Below, in pieces: positions 25,254 to 33,824 of a DNA stretch of 64,000 nt. A program made the translations under genes and the position numbers. The stretch spans positions 62,001 through 126,000 of the forward strand of contig CBDFGC010000006.1 of the NCBI GenBank assembly GCA_965246935.1. Reading direction: 5' to 3'. The DNA comes from JAZKFT01 sp965246935 (lineage in GTDB: Bacteria > Bacteroidota > Bacteroidia > Chitinophagales > Chitinophagaceae). The notes below the pieces were generated by a model. The model was not told the origin of the DNA, made no database searches, and saw nothing but the letters and a program-made list of their open reading frames with translations. Numbering within the stretch: position 1 is the first letter of the stretch; each line of letters begins with the position of its first letter.

Positions 25254-26480
25254 TTAATATGCAGTTGTGGATACAGACTGGCTGGCAAGTACTTTCTTTA
25301 GCACATTCACCATCTGTTTACCCTTTTCTTTAATTTGTTCTTCCGTCCATAACAGGCTGATGCCTGTGCTGATGCAGCGGCTCATTACTTCATCACTTGC
25401 CGGAAAGGTTTTGCCTTCGTAATCTTTCAACGCATTTTCTACAGCGCTGCTTTGGGGGCTTAGGCTATGGCTGCCTTTAAAATGCTGCCATTGGTTAATA
25501 TAATGCCAGTTGTTTATATACCAGTAAAAATGCCCGGCTAATGCATTCTGCGCTTTCATTTCGGCTACAAAAGCACGGGTTAGTTCGGCCGTTGGCAAAA
25601 ACCAGCTCAGGAAAGAAGCATTGTCGCCGGCAGGGTCATGCAAGGTTCGGAAGCTGACTGCTGACATTTGGCTGAGGATGTCTTTTAATAAATGATTGTT
25701 GTGCCGCTGTGTGTCCAGTATTTTATCCAGCTTTTTTATTTGTGCCAACCCTACTGCTGCATGAAGTTCACTGATGCGGAAATTGTAACCTAAATACGGA
25801 TGCTTGTCTGCACCACGGTCAGCACCTTTATGGTCATGGCCATGATCACTATAGGCATCACATTTTTCATACACATCTACATTATTGGTCATTACCACAC
25901 CACCCTCACCACAGGTAATGGTTTTTACAAAATCGAAGCTGAAGGTGCCGGCATGGCCGATGGTACCAACGGCTTTTCCTTTGTAGGTAGCGCCGATGCT
26001 TTGGCAGGCATCTTCCAGTAACACCAGGTCATGCTCCCGGCAAATAGTTACCAGCGCATCCATGTCGGCCATGCTGCCGCACATATGTACCGGCATAATA
26101 CATTTGGTGCGGGGCGTAAGGGCTGCTTCCACGGCAGCAGGGCTTAGGGTCAGGCTTTCATCCACATCCACCAACACCGGAACCGCTCCTACGGAAATCA
26201 CCGATTCAAAACTAGCCACAAACGTAAAGGTAGGGATGATTACCTCATCGCCGGCGCCAATACCTAAAGCAGCCAGGGCCGTGGTAAGTGCTGCCGTACC
26301 ACTGCTTACCAGTTGTGCATGGCGGCAGTTGAAGGTGCTGCAGATGGCTTCTTCCAACTCCTTTGCTTTCCAATTTCCTTTGCGTGGTCCATCGAAACCA
26401 TAACGCATTAAAATGCCGGTTTCCAGCACATCATTCACTTCTTTTTTCTCTTCTTTTCCCCAAAATTCAAAGCCAGGCAT
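25254..26480 (-). CDS. DegT/DnrJ/EryC1/StrS PLP-dependent aminotransferase
   Basis: 408 residues, fold-type I. It probably installs an amino group on a keto-sugar nucleotide for surface polysaccharide. Signature segments are QLVSSGTAALTTALAALG, GDEVIIPTFTFVASFE, LLEDACQSIGATYKG and SFDFVKTITCGEGGVV, in which the Lys carries PLP. The C-terminal portion (FYWYINNWHYINQWQHF) is Trp/Tyr-rich. No other sugar-nucleotide genes are adjacent; the glycosyltransferase and flippase at 53.9-56.4 kb are 27 kb away. The HAD gene follows on the same strand. Confidence 0.9.
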   Translation of the reverse strand: MPGFEFWGKEEKKEVNDVLETGILMRYGFDGPRKGNWKAKELEEAICSTFNCRHAQLVSSGTAALTTALAALGIGAGDEVIIPTFTFVASFESVISVGAVPVLVDVDESLTLSPAAVEAALTPRTKCIMPVHMCGSMADMDALVTICREHDLVLLEDACQSIGATYKGKAVGTIGHAGTFSFDFVKTITCGEGGVVMTNNVDVYEKCDAYSDHGHDHKGADRGADKHPYLGYNFRISELHAAVGLAQIKKLDKILDTQRHNNHLLKDILSQMSAVSFRTLHDPAGDNASFLSWFLPTAELTRAFVAEMKAQNALAGHFYWYINNWHYINQWQHFKGSHSLSPQSSAVENALKDYEGKTFPASDEVMSRCISTGISLLWTEEQIKEKGKQMVNVLKKVLASQSVSTTAY

Positions 26481-26507
26481 ACACGTAATTTTTAAGGCAG
26501 TAAAGGT

Positions 26508-26711
26508 AAGGCCTCACCCTCATTCCCTCTCCTCCCGGAGAGGGAGGCATCTGCGTAATTTTTTTTATAAAATTTATTAAGGGGTTCATAAAACCTATCC
26601 TTCACGATTAATTGTGTTATTAAAGTTGTGGTAACCCGACGATAAAGAACTATCATCATACTTAAATGGAGCATCCCTCTACGGAAGCAGAGGGAGTGAG
26701 GATGAGACCTT
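26508..26711. repeat. MITE-like element with imperfect 23-bp terminal inverted repeats
   Basis: The ends AAGGCCTCACCC... and ...GGATGAGACCTT are inverted copies matching at 20 of 23 positions. Just inside the left end is a hairpin CCCTCTCC/GGAGAGGG. The 204-base body has no gene. It fills the spacer between the divergent DegT and MORN genes. Confidence 0.55.
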
Positions 26712-26762
26712 TTTCAAAATGCTAAAACTCCGCAGCAATAGCATCCCACAAAAATCGTTTTG

Positions 26763-26770
26763 TATTTTTG
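26763..26770 (+). promoter_or_regulatory. Candidate -7 box TATTTTTG
   Basis: Exact TAnnTTTG match 21 bases before the ATG of the MORN-repeat gene, just outside the repeat element. Confidence 0.5.
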
Positions 26771-26791
26771 AACAGTTTAATTGTTTGTATC

Positions 26792-27505
26792 ATGAAACAT
26801 ACTTCCGGCATACCCGCCTTCTATCGATTGTTATTTAGTTTTTTACTGATGAGTATTTCCATAGGCAGCTTCTCGCAGTGCAAAACTTATAAGTTGGGTG
26901 CTACCGGTGATACGCTGAATTGTACGGATAAAAAGAACCAGAAACAGGGTAAGTGGGTAGAGCGGACAAATGCCTTACGCGGCAGCCCGGGGTTTGATGA
27001 AGAAGGTGAATATATTAGTGACCGGCGGGAAGGCCTGTGGCGGAAATACAACCTGGCAGGCGATGTATTAAATATGCAGCATTACCGCTGGGGATTGCTG
27101 GATGGCAAAGCCCAATACTTTACCATTGATGGATTGGAGCATGAAGAAAACTGGCGGGCGATTGACCCCGAAAAAAAATTTGATACCATTGAAGTGCCCG
27201 ACCTGTACAAGCCGGATGTATATACGCATGTGGTTGTTAAAAATGAAGGCCGCAGCATGCGCCAGGGCAAATGGACCTATTACGATCCGCGGACGGGCTT
27301 TATTTTAAAATCAGAAACATACGTTCGGGATAGCCTGGAAAACCCGCTGGCGATGTTTGGTATAAAAGAGAAAGCGGCAACCAAAGATACCACCGGGGAT
27401 GCCGCAAAGAAACTGGCCAACCGCCCCGCAGCCATACTGGATTGGGAAAAGAAAAATGCAGGGAAGAAAAAAGTGAAAGTCCGGGATGGACGAACAGGAA
27501 TGTAA
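26792..27505 (+). CDS. Secreted MORN-repeat-like protein
   Basis: 237 residues from ATG 26792, which starts a signal peptide (hydrophobic FYRLLFSFLLMSISIGSF, cleavage near FSQC). The mature protein has MORN_2-type units: QKQGKWVERT, RREGLWRKYNLAGDVL, GLLDGKAQYFTIDG and MRQGKWTYYDPRTG. Such proteins are frequent in Bacteroidota envelopes; the function is unknown. The C-terminus is Lys-rich (KKNAGKKKVKVRDG). A hairpin terminator follows within 10 bases. Confidence 0.82.
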   Translation: MKHTSGIPAFYRLLFSFLLMSISIGSFSQCKTYKLGATGDTLNCTDKKNQKQGKWVERTNALRGSPGFDEEGEYISDRREGLWRKYNLAGDVLNMQHYRWGLLDGKAQYFTIDGLEHEENWRAIDPEKKFDTIEVPDLYKPDVYTHVVVKNEGRSMRQGKWTYYDPRTGFILKSETYVRDSLENPLAMFGIKEKAATKDTTGDAAKKLANRPAAILDWEKKNAGKKKVKVRDGRTGM

Positions 27506-27514
27506 TATCTAATT

Positions 27515-27546
27515 AAAATGGCGGTCTTTTGGTCGTCATTTTATTT
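27515..27546 (+). terminator. Probable terminator after the MORN gene
   Basis: 9-bp stem AAAATGGCG / CGTCATTTT (one G-T pair), 10-base loop, T-rich tail. Confidence 0.6.
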
Positions 27547-27756
27547 TATTAAAAACAATTGAAAAGTTGTATTGACGAAGGTTTTAAAATAAAAAAGATT
27601 TTTACAACTCATTCATAATCAAATAGAAACGGAAAAATACGAAAGTTTGATCAGATGAAAACCTTCATATACATTTTTGTAAGTCGCCATATATTTTGTC
27701 ATTTCAGTTTGCTGTGGGTGTAGGTTGGTACAAAATATACGGCATCTTACATCAGT

Positions 27757-27839
27757 TTGGCGTCATGGCGGCAGACCCAACGCAACCGGCTACTTTTGCT
27801 CATGCGCCGCCACGAACGCCAAGCCCTGTTCGTTGTGCG
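27757..27839 (+). repeat. attC-like palindromic site 0 (left end of cassette array)
   Basis: Arms TTGGCGT (27757-27763) plus GGCGGC (27767-27772) pair with GCCGCC (27806-27811) plus ACGCCAA (27816-27822). After a short spacer comes the R'-like box GTTGTGCG at 27832-27839. No matching R'' is recognisable on the left, so this may be the junction with the chromosome. Confidence 0.6.
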
Positions 27840-27893
27840 TCATGCTTTGGGAAACTGTCAACTTGAAATAACTCTAATAAACCAAGTGAGCAA

Positions 27894-29039
27894 ATGAAGT
27901 TCTACGAGTTATCGCAGATGCCGTTCCAAGAACGATTCAAATATGCTAATGACCTTGTGGCTAGTGACATGACACTTAATCCTGATGAAAGGATAGTTAA
28001 TGAGATATTTGCAGAGACTATTAAATGGTTTCAAGAGCCATCTAAACAGAGTGACCCCGATTTAATTTCTAAGCTTAAAAATGCAAAATCTGCACTTCCT
28101 TCTATTTTTGAAACAATTTATGAAATAAAGGAGAAATCCATAATTGAGAAATTACCAAGAGAAGATAGGCAAAGGATATTTGATGATTCAAAAGAAGCAT
28201 GGTGTAAGCACCATCCTAAATTCCAGAGAATTTCGGAGATAATTGAAAAATTTCAAAGCGATGATTTGTTGATAGAATTTCGCAAGCGTTCCCCCCCGTC
28301 CTTCATCCGTGAAAAGGCCATTGAAATATATAAAAAATGTCTATCTTTTAAAGTAAAACTCAAACAAAGTAAGGTAGATAATCTAGGATATTTATATACC
28401 CCCAGCCCCCTTTGCATAAACAACAAATTAGTCAGGCTTTTCACTGAAGAATACGCATCGTGGGGAAGAAAGGCAAGTGGAATTTGGAATGAAGTTTATT
28501 CTTTAGAAGATAAGTTTAGTTCTTTATATGCATATGCGGATTGGAGATGGACGGTTAAACATAGTGCTGTCTTAAAAGAAAAAGCAGATAAAATTCAAAA
28601 GTTGCAGGACGATGCTCTTTCCTTATTGAATGCAGGTATGGAAATGCTTTTGAAGCATGATGAAGCTATTACTTCAGAATATGCATCAAACGCCTTTGAA
28701 ATGTCTTACTATGAAAGGGAAAAAGAGATTGAAAGAATGTATGACGGCGAGTACGAGTCGTACGAGGAATACTGTTATGTATATACTTTAGAATGTGAAT
28801 TGTGTATTTTCTATGTAGGGATTGCAGCAAACGCTAGGCAAAGATTTGAACAGCATGTTAGAGGTGCTTTTAGTGATGAAGCTCATTTGTTCAAATCAAA
28901 ATTCATTCAGAAGTATCACAACCAAGTGAAGCAGAACATAGTGTTTGAAGGATTACGGAGAGAGTGTAAAAAGTTTGAGAAAGCTTATATAGCTGAACAC
29001 AACCCACTTGGAAATATGACCATCGGTGGTGAAGGCTGA
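27894..29039 (+). CDS. Cassette protein with C-terminal GIY-YIG-like domain
   Basis: 381 residues. The first 280 are helical and charged with no family I recognise. The last 90 form a GIY-YIG-type nuclease module: CYVYTLECELCIFYVGIA stands for the GIY...YIG strands, AARQRF-type catalytic Arg is in NARQRFEQHV, and the metal-binding Glu is in KKFEKAYIAEHNPLGN. It is the only gene of cassette 1 and starts 55 bases inside the cassette, just after the junction. Possible roles are defence or DNA modification, but nothing fixes this. AT-rich codon use differs from the surrounding chromosomal genes. Confidence 0.8.
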   Translation: MKFYELSQMPFQERFKYANDLVASDMTLNPDERIVNEIFAETIKWFQEPSKQSDPDLISKLKNAKSALPSIFETIYEIKEKSIIEKLPREDRQRIFDDSKEAWCKHHPKFQRISEIIEKFQSDDLLIEFRKRSPPSFIREKAIEIYKKCLSFKVKLKQSKVDNLGYLYTPSPLCINNKLVRLFTEEYASWGRKASGIWNEVYSLEDKFSSLYAYADWRWTVKHSAVLKEKADKIQKLQDDALSLLNAGMEMLLKHDEAITSEYASNAFEMSYYEREKEIERMYDGEYESYEEYCYVYTLECELCIFYVGIAANARQRFEQHVRGAFSDEAHLFKSKFIQKYHNQVKQNIVFEGLRRECKKFEKAYIAEHNPLGNMTIGGEG

Positions 29040-29095
29040 ATAAGTAAGAGAATTTTAATTAGAAGTTTTTCAATTCACACAAGAGACTGCACGAA

Positions 29096-29191
29096 CGCAC
29101 AACATGGGGCTTTGTGCCAGGCGGCGGACACAACTCGGAAGGCTATCTTTGCTCATGTGCCGCCCGGCACAAAGCCCAAAACCGTTGGCGG
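29096..29191 (+). repeat. attC-like site 1
   Basis: R'' CGCACAAC (29096-29103), arm GGGCTTTGTGCC (29107-29118) perfectly complementary to GGCACAAAGCCC (29166-29177), inner stem GGCGGC/GCCGCC, R' GTTGGCGG (29184-29191). The total of 96 bases and the single foldable arm match the architecture of integron attC sites. Confidence 0.75.
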
Positions 29192-29243
29192 TAATTATAT
29201 CGGATACATCAACTTTAAACAATCATAGACAATAATTTAAAAT

Positions 29244-29750
29244 TTGATAAGGACAAAAGTAATATTATCAATTTATGCGGGACTCATCTGCATCACTCTT
29301 TTCATAAGTTACAGTGACCATAAACCAAATGGGTCGACAAAAAAGTATTACCTTAATGACCCTAATTACTTAGTTAAGTTATTAGACGATTCAAGCGACC
29401 TTGAAGGTGAAACACTTGATATTGAAGGACACGCCAGCGAATCGTACAAAATATTCAAAAGATTTTCTGCTGCTTCAAGCGATACCACTCTGTTACGTCT
29501 AGCAAAGCATACCAATCCTAAAATTAGAGTTTACAGTATGTGGGCTTTGACAAAAAAGAACCGACCACTTGCTTTAAGACTAATGGAAGATTTTAAAAAT
29601 GATACAGCAATCATAGTTTATAGGACAGGTTGTACAAGTTCGCCAGAAAGAGTGTCTTGGCTTACTGCTTCACAGTTTGACACAACCGAGGTTGTAATGT
29701 TACCAAAATTAGATTCCAAACATTTGGAGTACGACATTGTAATCAAATAA
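29244..29750 (+). CDS. Cassette small membrane-anchored protein, possible HEAT-like repeat
   Basis: 168 residues from TTG 29244. An in-frame stop at 29238 excludes an earlier start, and there is no ATG before the hydrophobic N-terminal segment (VILSIYAGLICITLFISY), which would be a signal anchor. The C-terminal half (TLLRLAKHTNPKIRVYSMWAL, then RPLALRLMEDFKND) reads like one or two HEAT-type helical repeats. I do not recognise a family. It is the sole gene of cassette 2. Confidence 0.6.
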   Translation: MIRTKVILSIYAGLICITLFISYSDHKPNGSTKKYYLNDPNYLVKLLDDSSDLEGETLDIEGHASESYKIFKRFSAASSDTTLLRLAKHTNPKIRVYSMWALTKKNRPLALRLMEDFKNDTAIIVYRTGCTSSPERVSWLTASQFDTTEVVMLPKLDSKHLEYDIVIK

Positions 29751-29753
29751 CTA

Positions 29754-29845
29754 CCGCCAACACTGCATTGCTGCCAGCGGCGGACACAACTCGCCAAGCA
29801 AACGTTCATCCTACGCCGCCGTCAGCAATGCTTCAATGTCAGACT
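29754..29845 (+). repeat. attC-like site 2
   Basis: R'' CCGCCAAC (29754-29761), arm GCATTGCTG (29765-29773) with CAGCAATGC (29823-29831), inner GCGGCG/CGCCGC. Six bases after the arm, where R' should be, stands GTCAGACT instead of GTT-type, suggesting a mutated or fused junction. Confidence 0.65.
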
Positions 29846-29958
29846 GTGAAAAAACCAAGTGCTTTTTAGAAATGTTTCGGACACCTAATGGAGAACTGTC
29901 GCCATTTAAGCGATTCTCAAAGCACTTTTTTAGTTTTTTCACAGTCTGCCGTTAGCGG
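29841..29958 (+). repeat. Second palindrome fused behind attC site 2, ending in an R' box
   Basis: A 15-bp perfect stem (AGACTGTGAAAAAAC / GTTTTTTCACAGTCT) and, inside it, a 9-bp perfect stem (AAGTGCTTT / AAAGCACTT). Three bases after the right arm stands the R' box GTTAGCGG (29951-29958) that opens cassette 3. No gene lies between this arm and site 2, so it looks like an attC left behind by loss of a cassette body. Confidence 0.65.
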
Positions 29959-30092
29959 CAATTGTACGCGACATCCTACAACATTGAGAGATAGAATAAT
30001 GATAAAGAATGTTTGTCGCAAATAACCCCAGGTTTGTCATTTTAACCCAGTAAGCGCTTTATAAGGGTAAAGTAATTTTGAAAAAAAATATT

Positions 30093-30449
30093 ATGAAATC
30101 AACAAATAGAGAAATTAGTGAACAATTTGCCAAAGGAAACCTTGAGTTTTCTGCAACATATTTGGCAGACGATATAAAATGGAATATTCTTGGAGACAGT
30201 CCAATCATAGGTAAAGAACAAGTGCTTGAAGTATCAAAGATGCTACAACTTGAAAGTTTTCCTGTTATCACAATAAAGAATATAGTAGCAGAAGGCGAAT
30301 ATGTAGTTATTGAAAGTACAGGGAAAGCGACAACAAAAAATGGAAAGCCGTACAACCAAACCTATTGTGATTTTTTTAAATTCAATGAAGGAAAACTTAT
30401 AGAAATAACTACTTATTTAGATACGGCATTGAGCAATAAAACGGCATAA
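30093..30449 (+). CDS. NTF2-like (SnoaL-type) cassette protein
   Basis: 118 residues from ATG 30093 (an in-frame TTG at 30078 is possible). The protein follows the cone-shaped NTF2-like pattern: N-terminal helix STNREISEQFAKGNLEFSA, then YLADDIKWNILGDSPIIG, then strands FPVITIKNIVAEGEYVVIES, NQTYCDFFKFNEGKL and IEITTYLD. Small enzymes (isomerases, hydrolases) and non-catalytic ligand binders share this fold, so the function is open. It is the only gene of cassette 3. Confidence 0.8.
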   Translation: MKSTNREISEQFAKGNLEFSATYLADDIKWNILGDSPIIGKEQVLEVSKMLQLESFPVITIKNIVAEGEYVVIESTGKATTKNGKPYNQTYCDFFKFNEGKLIEITTYLDTALSNKTA

Positions 30450-30532
30450 CCTTAACTATCACAAACAGCACAAATAACTATTTTGCAATTCAATAAAATA
30501 CCTGACAAGAAAATGCGGAAAAGAACAACGAA

Positions 30533-30618
30533 CCGCTAACAAAAGTATTTGAAAAAGCTGGGCGGACGAAAGCCGTGTTTCATCTTTTTCAGCTTTGTGC
30601 AGCAGTGGTTCGGACTGG
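30533..30618 (+). repeat. attC-like site 3 (right end of array)
   Basis: R'' CCGCTAAC (30533-30540) is exact. The arm GAAAAAGCTG (30551-30560) pairs with CATCTTTTTC (30581-30590) with one mismatch. The final R' is poorly conserved (GTTCGGAC near 30608). No further cassette follows. Confidence 0.5.
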
Positions 30619-30727
30619 ACAAACTACATTCGGCAGTATATCTAATCAAAATCAGTACAGCAAATAATAGGCTTCTATCAACATGCTGTTATTGATGCCA
30701 AATCAAAGCAGCGTAACGGTTTTATAA

Positions 30728-30758
30728 AAAGAAAGCCACCATAGCGGCGGCTTTCTTT
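30728..30758 (-). terminator. Hairpin terminator (minus strand)
   Basis: Perfect 10-bp stem AAAGAAAGCC / GGCTTTCTTT; on the minus strand it is followed by TTTTTAT. It now sits behind a gene remnant. Confidence 0.7.
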
Positions 30759-30777
30759 ATTTGCTTTCTACAATAAT

Positions 30778-30890
30778 TTATTGCTTTGCTGTTACACTGC
30801 CATTCGCATCGGTAAACTTTTGCAACAACGTTCTTACCAACATGGAAACCGCATCCGGCTGATATCGCTTTCACCGAGGGCAAAATCATG
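30778..30890 (-). pseudogene. 3' remnant of a chromosomal gene
   Basis: Reading leftwards, about 28 codons (PDAVSMLVRTLLQKFTDANG, then SVTAKQ and stop) lead straight into the terminator. The frame breaks upstream, where FALGESDIS continues in another frame. It looks like the tail of a lost gene. The family is unknown. The remaining bases up to 31184 hold nothing recognisable. Confidence 0.4.
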
Positions 30891-31184
30891 AAAAAAAAAG
30901 GTTCTTCGGTATAGTTAGTGGAATTGTAAATTATCAGGTTCACCAGTTCACTCGTTTACTTGTTCACCCGCTAAGCATTTTGAACTACAAAATAGAAATT
31001 TAATTAAAATTACTATTGTGTAACCAAAAGCCAATTCCACTATGTTTACCGAAGAACCAAAAAAAACAAAGACTACTCCGACAGGTGGCAGTCAGCCGGA
31101 AGCGCAACGCCACTACTCACCAATTTTAATAATACTTTTGAATCGTTACCATTAATGGCTAAAAGAGATATTCCATCTGTCTGC

Positions 31185-32102
31185 TCAATTAGTATAGCTA
31201 CGTATTTCTGTAGGATAATGCGCTAAAGCAATTTCAGGTTCTGCAATCTCCGGGTGCCACATTTTTTCCCACTCAAAACTATAATAGCCATTATAGCCGG
31301 AACGGTGCAATAGCTGAATCGCTTCTTTGATGGGAGTTTCGCCTTTGCCCAATAATACATATTGCTCTTTGCCATCTACCAGGTTAGCATCTTTAATGTG
31401 TACATGCCGGATATATTTTTTTAACTGCTGATATACTGCTGCGGGTGGCTCTTTGGTTACAACCCACATATTTACCACATCCCATACCAGGCCTACTTCC
31501 TGTGGCGCAGCCTGCTCAATAACATAGAGCAGCTCATCTGTTTTTACCAGATCACCGTGTGTTTCCATTAATACTTTTACATGGCTGCCTTTTGCATAAT
31601 TACCCAATTCCTGTAGTGCATTTGTAATTATATTAAGTGTTGCTTTCCGGGTATCATCCGCCGGCAATTTGTTTGGAAAAACACGGATATAGGGAGTTTC
31701 TAATGTATGGGCAAGATCAATGTAATGTTTTGCTTCGTCCAGGTTTTGCTTCCTCATAGCTGCATCGCTGAAATGCATATTGGCAGATGAACCGAGGTCG
31801 GTAATTTTTAAATTGTTATCAGCAAACATTTTTTTAGTAGTACTGATATTGGCTGTACTAAAATCAGGGCATTTGGTTAAATCCAGTTCTCCTTTAATGG
31901 TTCTTATTTCAACACCCTGGTAATTATTTTTAGCGGCAAATTGTATAATTTCCGGCAGGCTCCAGGCTGGGCAGCCAAGCGTTGAGAAACTAAGTTTCAG
32001 CTTCTTGCTTTTACTATTAGCTATCAGCATACCCGGCAATCCAATGGCTGCAACTGCCAGTGCCGATTGCTGAATAAAAGAGCGTCTTGAATATAACTGC
32101 AT
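31185..32102 (-). CDS. Exported sugar phosphate isomerase/epimerase-type TIM barrel
   Basis: 305 residues. A twin-arginine signal (SRRSFIQQSALAVAAIGLPG) sends it to the periplasm. The rest is an AP-endonuclease-2/xylose-isomerase-like TIM barrel: LSFSTLGCPAWSLPEI, GVEIRTI, VLMETHGDLV, VGLVWDVVNMW, RHVHIKDAN and GYYSFEWEKMWHPEI carry the usual Glu/Asp/His metal ligands. In related clusters such proteins process 3-keto sugars. It is the last gene of a three-gene minus-strand operon with the GMC oxidoreductase (15-base gap). Confidence 0.88.
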   Translation of the reverse strand: MQLYSRRSFIQQSALAVAAIGLPGMLIANSKSKKLKLSFSTLGCPAWSLPEIIQFAAKNNYQGVEIRTIKGELDLTKCPDFSTANISTTKKMFADNNLKITDLGSSANMHFSDAAMRKQNLDEAKHYIDLAHTLETPYIRVFPNKLPADDTRKATLNIITNALQELGNYAKGSHVKVLMETHGDLVKTDELLYVIEQAAPQEVGLVWDVVNMWVVTKEPPAAVYQQLKKYIRHVHIKDANLVDGKEQYVLLGKGETPIKEAIQLLHRSGYNGYYSFEWEKMWHPEIAEPEIALAHYPTEIRSYTN

Positions 32103-32117
32103 ACAAATTCTATTTAT

Positions 32118-33818
32118 TTATAGCGTTCCACTCTTCAGCGCCTCCACGGCGTAATTAGCTGCTCTTGCCGTTAGTGCCATATAAGTAATCGAAGGATTTT
32201 GTGAAGAGGTGGATGTCATGCAGGCGCCATCCGTTACAAATACATTTTTGCAGCTATGTAACTGGTTCCATTTATTCAGCAGCGACGTTTTAGGATCATG
32301 GCCCATACGTACACCGCCCATTTCGTGGTTCTCATTGCCGGGTTTTCGTTTTGTATCTGTTTGTGTAATATTGGTATAACCTGCCTGCCCAAACATCGTA
32401 CTAAATTCCTTGAAAAAATCCTGCAGCATTTTCTCATCATTGTCATCATAGGCCACAGATACACGCAATTGCGGCAGGCCATATTTGTCTTTTTCTACCG
32501 GATCCAGGTACACCCTGCTCTCCTCTTTTGGGATGGTTTCACCCATCATGTGTGCACTGATATTCCAGTTTCCCAGCACCGGATTCGTAATGCTTTTTTT
32601 CAAATCCTCACCCCAGTTATGTTCATCTTTCCGGTTAGTCCGGCTGGAATTGATAAGCGTATTATAGCCGCGTATATAATCTGCATCCTGTTTATCCAGG
32701 TTTTTAAAACGGGGCATGAAACTACTGCCAGGCCTTCTGCCGTCGGTCCTGGAATCCTGCAAGCCATCGTATTCTGCGGTTACTTTTCCGCGATAATTAT
32801 GAAAGGCCATGAATTTGCCGAGTAGTCCGTTGTCATTTCCCAATCCATTGGGAAAACGGTTAGAAGTAGAATTTAATAAAACTAAATTGCTGCCTAAAGC
32901 AGAGGCATTTACAAAAATTATTTTAGCGGAATAATCGGTAACAGCACCGGTTTTCTTATTTATCACCCGTACGCCGGAAGCCTTTTGTTTACCTTCATCA
33001 TATATAACCGAATGCACAACTGAATCGGTAAGCATTGTCAGGTTGCCGGTCTTTTCAGCCCAGGGAATGGTAGATGAATTACTGGAAAAATAACCGCCGA
33101 AGGGGCAGCCTCTTGCACACAAATCCCGCCGCTGGCATTGTACCCTGCCTTGTTCCAGATGGATGGGTTCCGGCTTTGTAATATTAGCCATCCGTGCAAT
33201 AATTACATGGCGGTTGGTATAGTTGGCAGCTATCTTTTCCTGAAAATGTTTTTCTATACAGGTCATTTCAAAAGGCGGTAAAAATTCGCCATCCGGCAGC
33301 ATGGGTAGTCCATCTTTATTACCCGAAATGCCAACAAATTTTTCCACATGGCTATACCAGGGGGCAATGTCTTTATAACGGATAGGCCAGTCAACTGCAA
33401 ACCCATCTTTAAGCGGCCCTTCAAAATCAAAGTCGCTCCAGCGCTGCGTTTGCCGGCCCCACAGCAGGGAGCGGCCACCTACCTGGTTACCCCGAATCCA
33501 GTCAAAAGGTTTGTCCTGTATATATTCCTGTTCGGAATCTTTCTTTAAAAAATGAATGGTCTCCTCCGTAAAAATATAATGCTTATTGACCGTTTTATAC
33601 TGCTCGCTAATTTCTACCGGTATTATACCCCGATGCTCAAATTCCCAGGGCATCATGTTGGTGGTAGGATAATCTTTCAGGTGCTTTACATCTCTGCCGC
33701 TTTCAATCACCAATGTTTTTAATCCATGCTCTGTTAGCTCCTTGGCAGCCCAGCCCCCACTCATGCCAGAGCCAATTACAATGGCATCATAGGTTTGCAA
33801 CTTATTTGGATTTCCCAT
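32118..33818 (-). CDS. GMC-family FAD-dependent sugar oxidoreductase
   Basis: 566 residues. The FAD-binding start is YDAIVIGSGMSGGWAAKEL with the acidic partner TLVIESG. GNQVGGRSLLWGRQTQRW is the second flavin contact. A Cys-rich stretch (CQRRDLCARGCPFGG) and the C-terminal NHEMGGVRMGHDP and TSSQNPSITYMALTARA carry the catalytic His/Asn region. This is the large subunit type of gluconate-2-dehydrogenase and glucoside-3-dehydrogenase complexes. Neither a signal peptide nor a cytochrome c gene is visible, so export may occur together with the Tat/lipoprotein small subunit encoded 6 bases upstream. Confidence 0.92.
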   Translation of the reverse strand: MGNPNKLQTYDAIVIGSGMSGGWAAKELTEHGLKTLVIESGRDVKHLKDYPTTNMMPWEFEHRGIIPVEISEQYKTVNKHYIFTEETIHFLKKDSEQEYIQDKPFDWIRGNQVGGRSLLWGRQTQRWSDFDFEGPLKDGFAVDWPIRYKDIAPWYSHVEKFVGISGNKDGLPMLPDGEFLPPFEMTCIEKHFQEKIAANYTNRHVIIARMANITKPEPIHLEQGRVQCQRRDLCARGCPFGGYFSSNSSTIPWAEKTGNLTMLTDSVVHSVIYDEGKQKASGVRVINKKTGAVTDYSAKIIFVNASALGSNLVLLNSTSNRFPNGLGNDNGLLGKFMAFHNYRGKVTAEYDGLQDSRTDGRRPGSSFMPRFKNLDKQDADYIRGYNTLINSSRTNRKDEHNWGEDLKKSITNPVLGNWNISAHMMGETIPKEESRVYLDPVEKDKYGLPQLRVSVAYDDNDEKMLQDFFKEFSTMFGQAGYTNITQTDTKRKPGNENHEMGGVRMGHDPKTSLLNKWNQLHSCKNVFVTDGACMTSTSSQNPSITYMALTARAANYAVEALKSGTL

Positions 33819-33824
33819 AACGTT

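Larger units (their letters stand above)
27832..30540 (+). mobile_element. Three-cassette integron-like (CALIN) array without integrase
   Basis: Three one-gene units in the same orientation. The first starts GTTGTGCG and ends CGCACAAC. The second starts GTTGGCGG and ends CCGCCAAC. The third starts GTTAGCGG and ends CCGCTAAC. In each, end and start are exact reverse complements, as for the R''/R' boxes of one circular cassette opened at G^TT. Between cassettes sit palindromes of about 85-200 bases. Genes carried: GIY-YIG protein, small membrane protein, NTF2-like protein. There is no integrase in the window. Confidence 0.75.
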
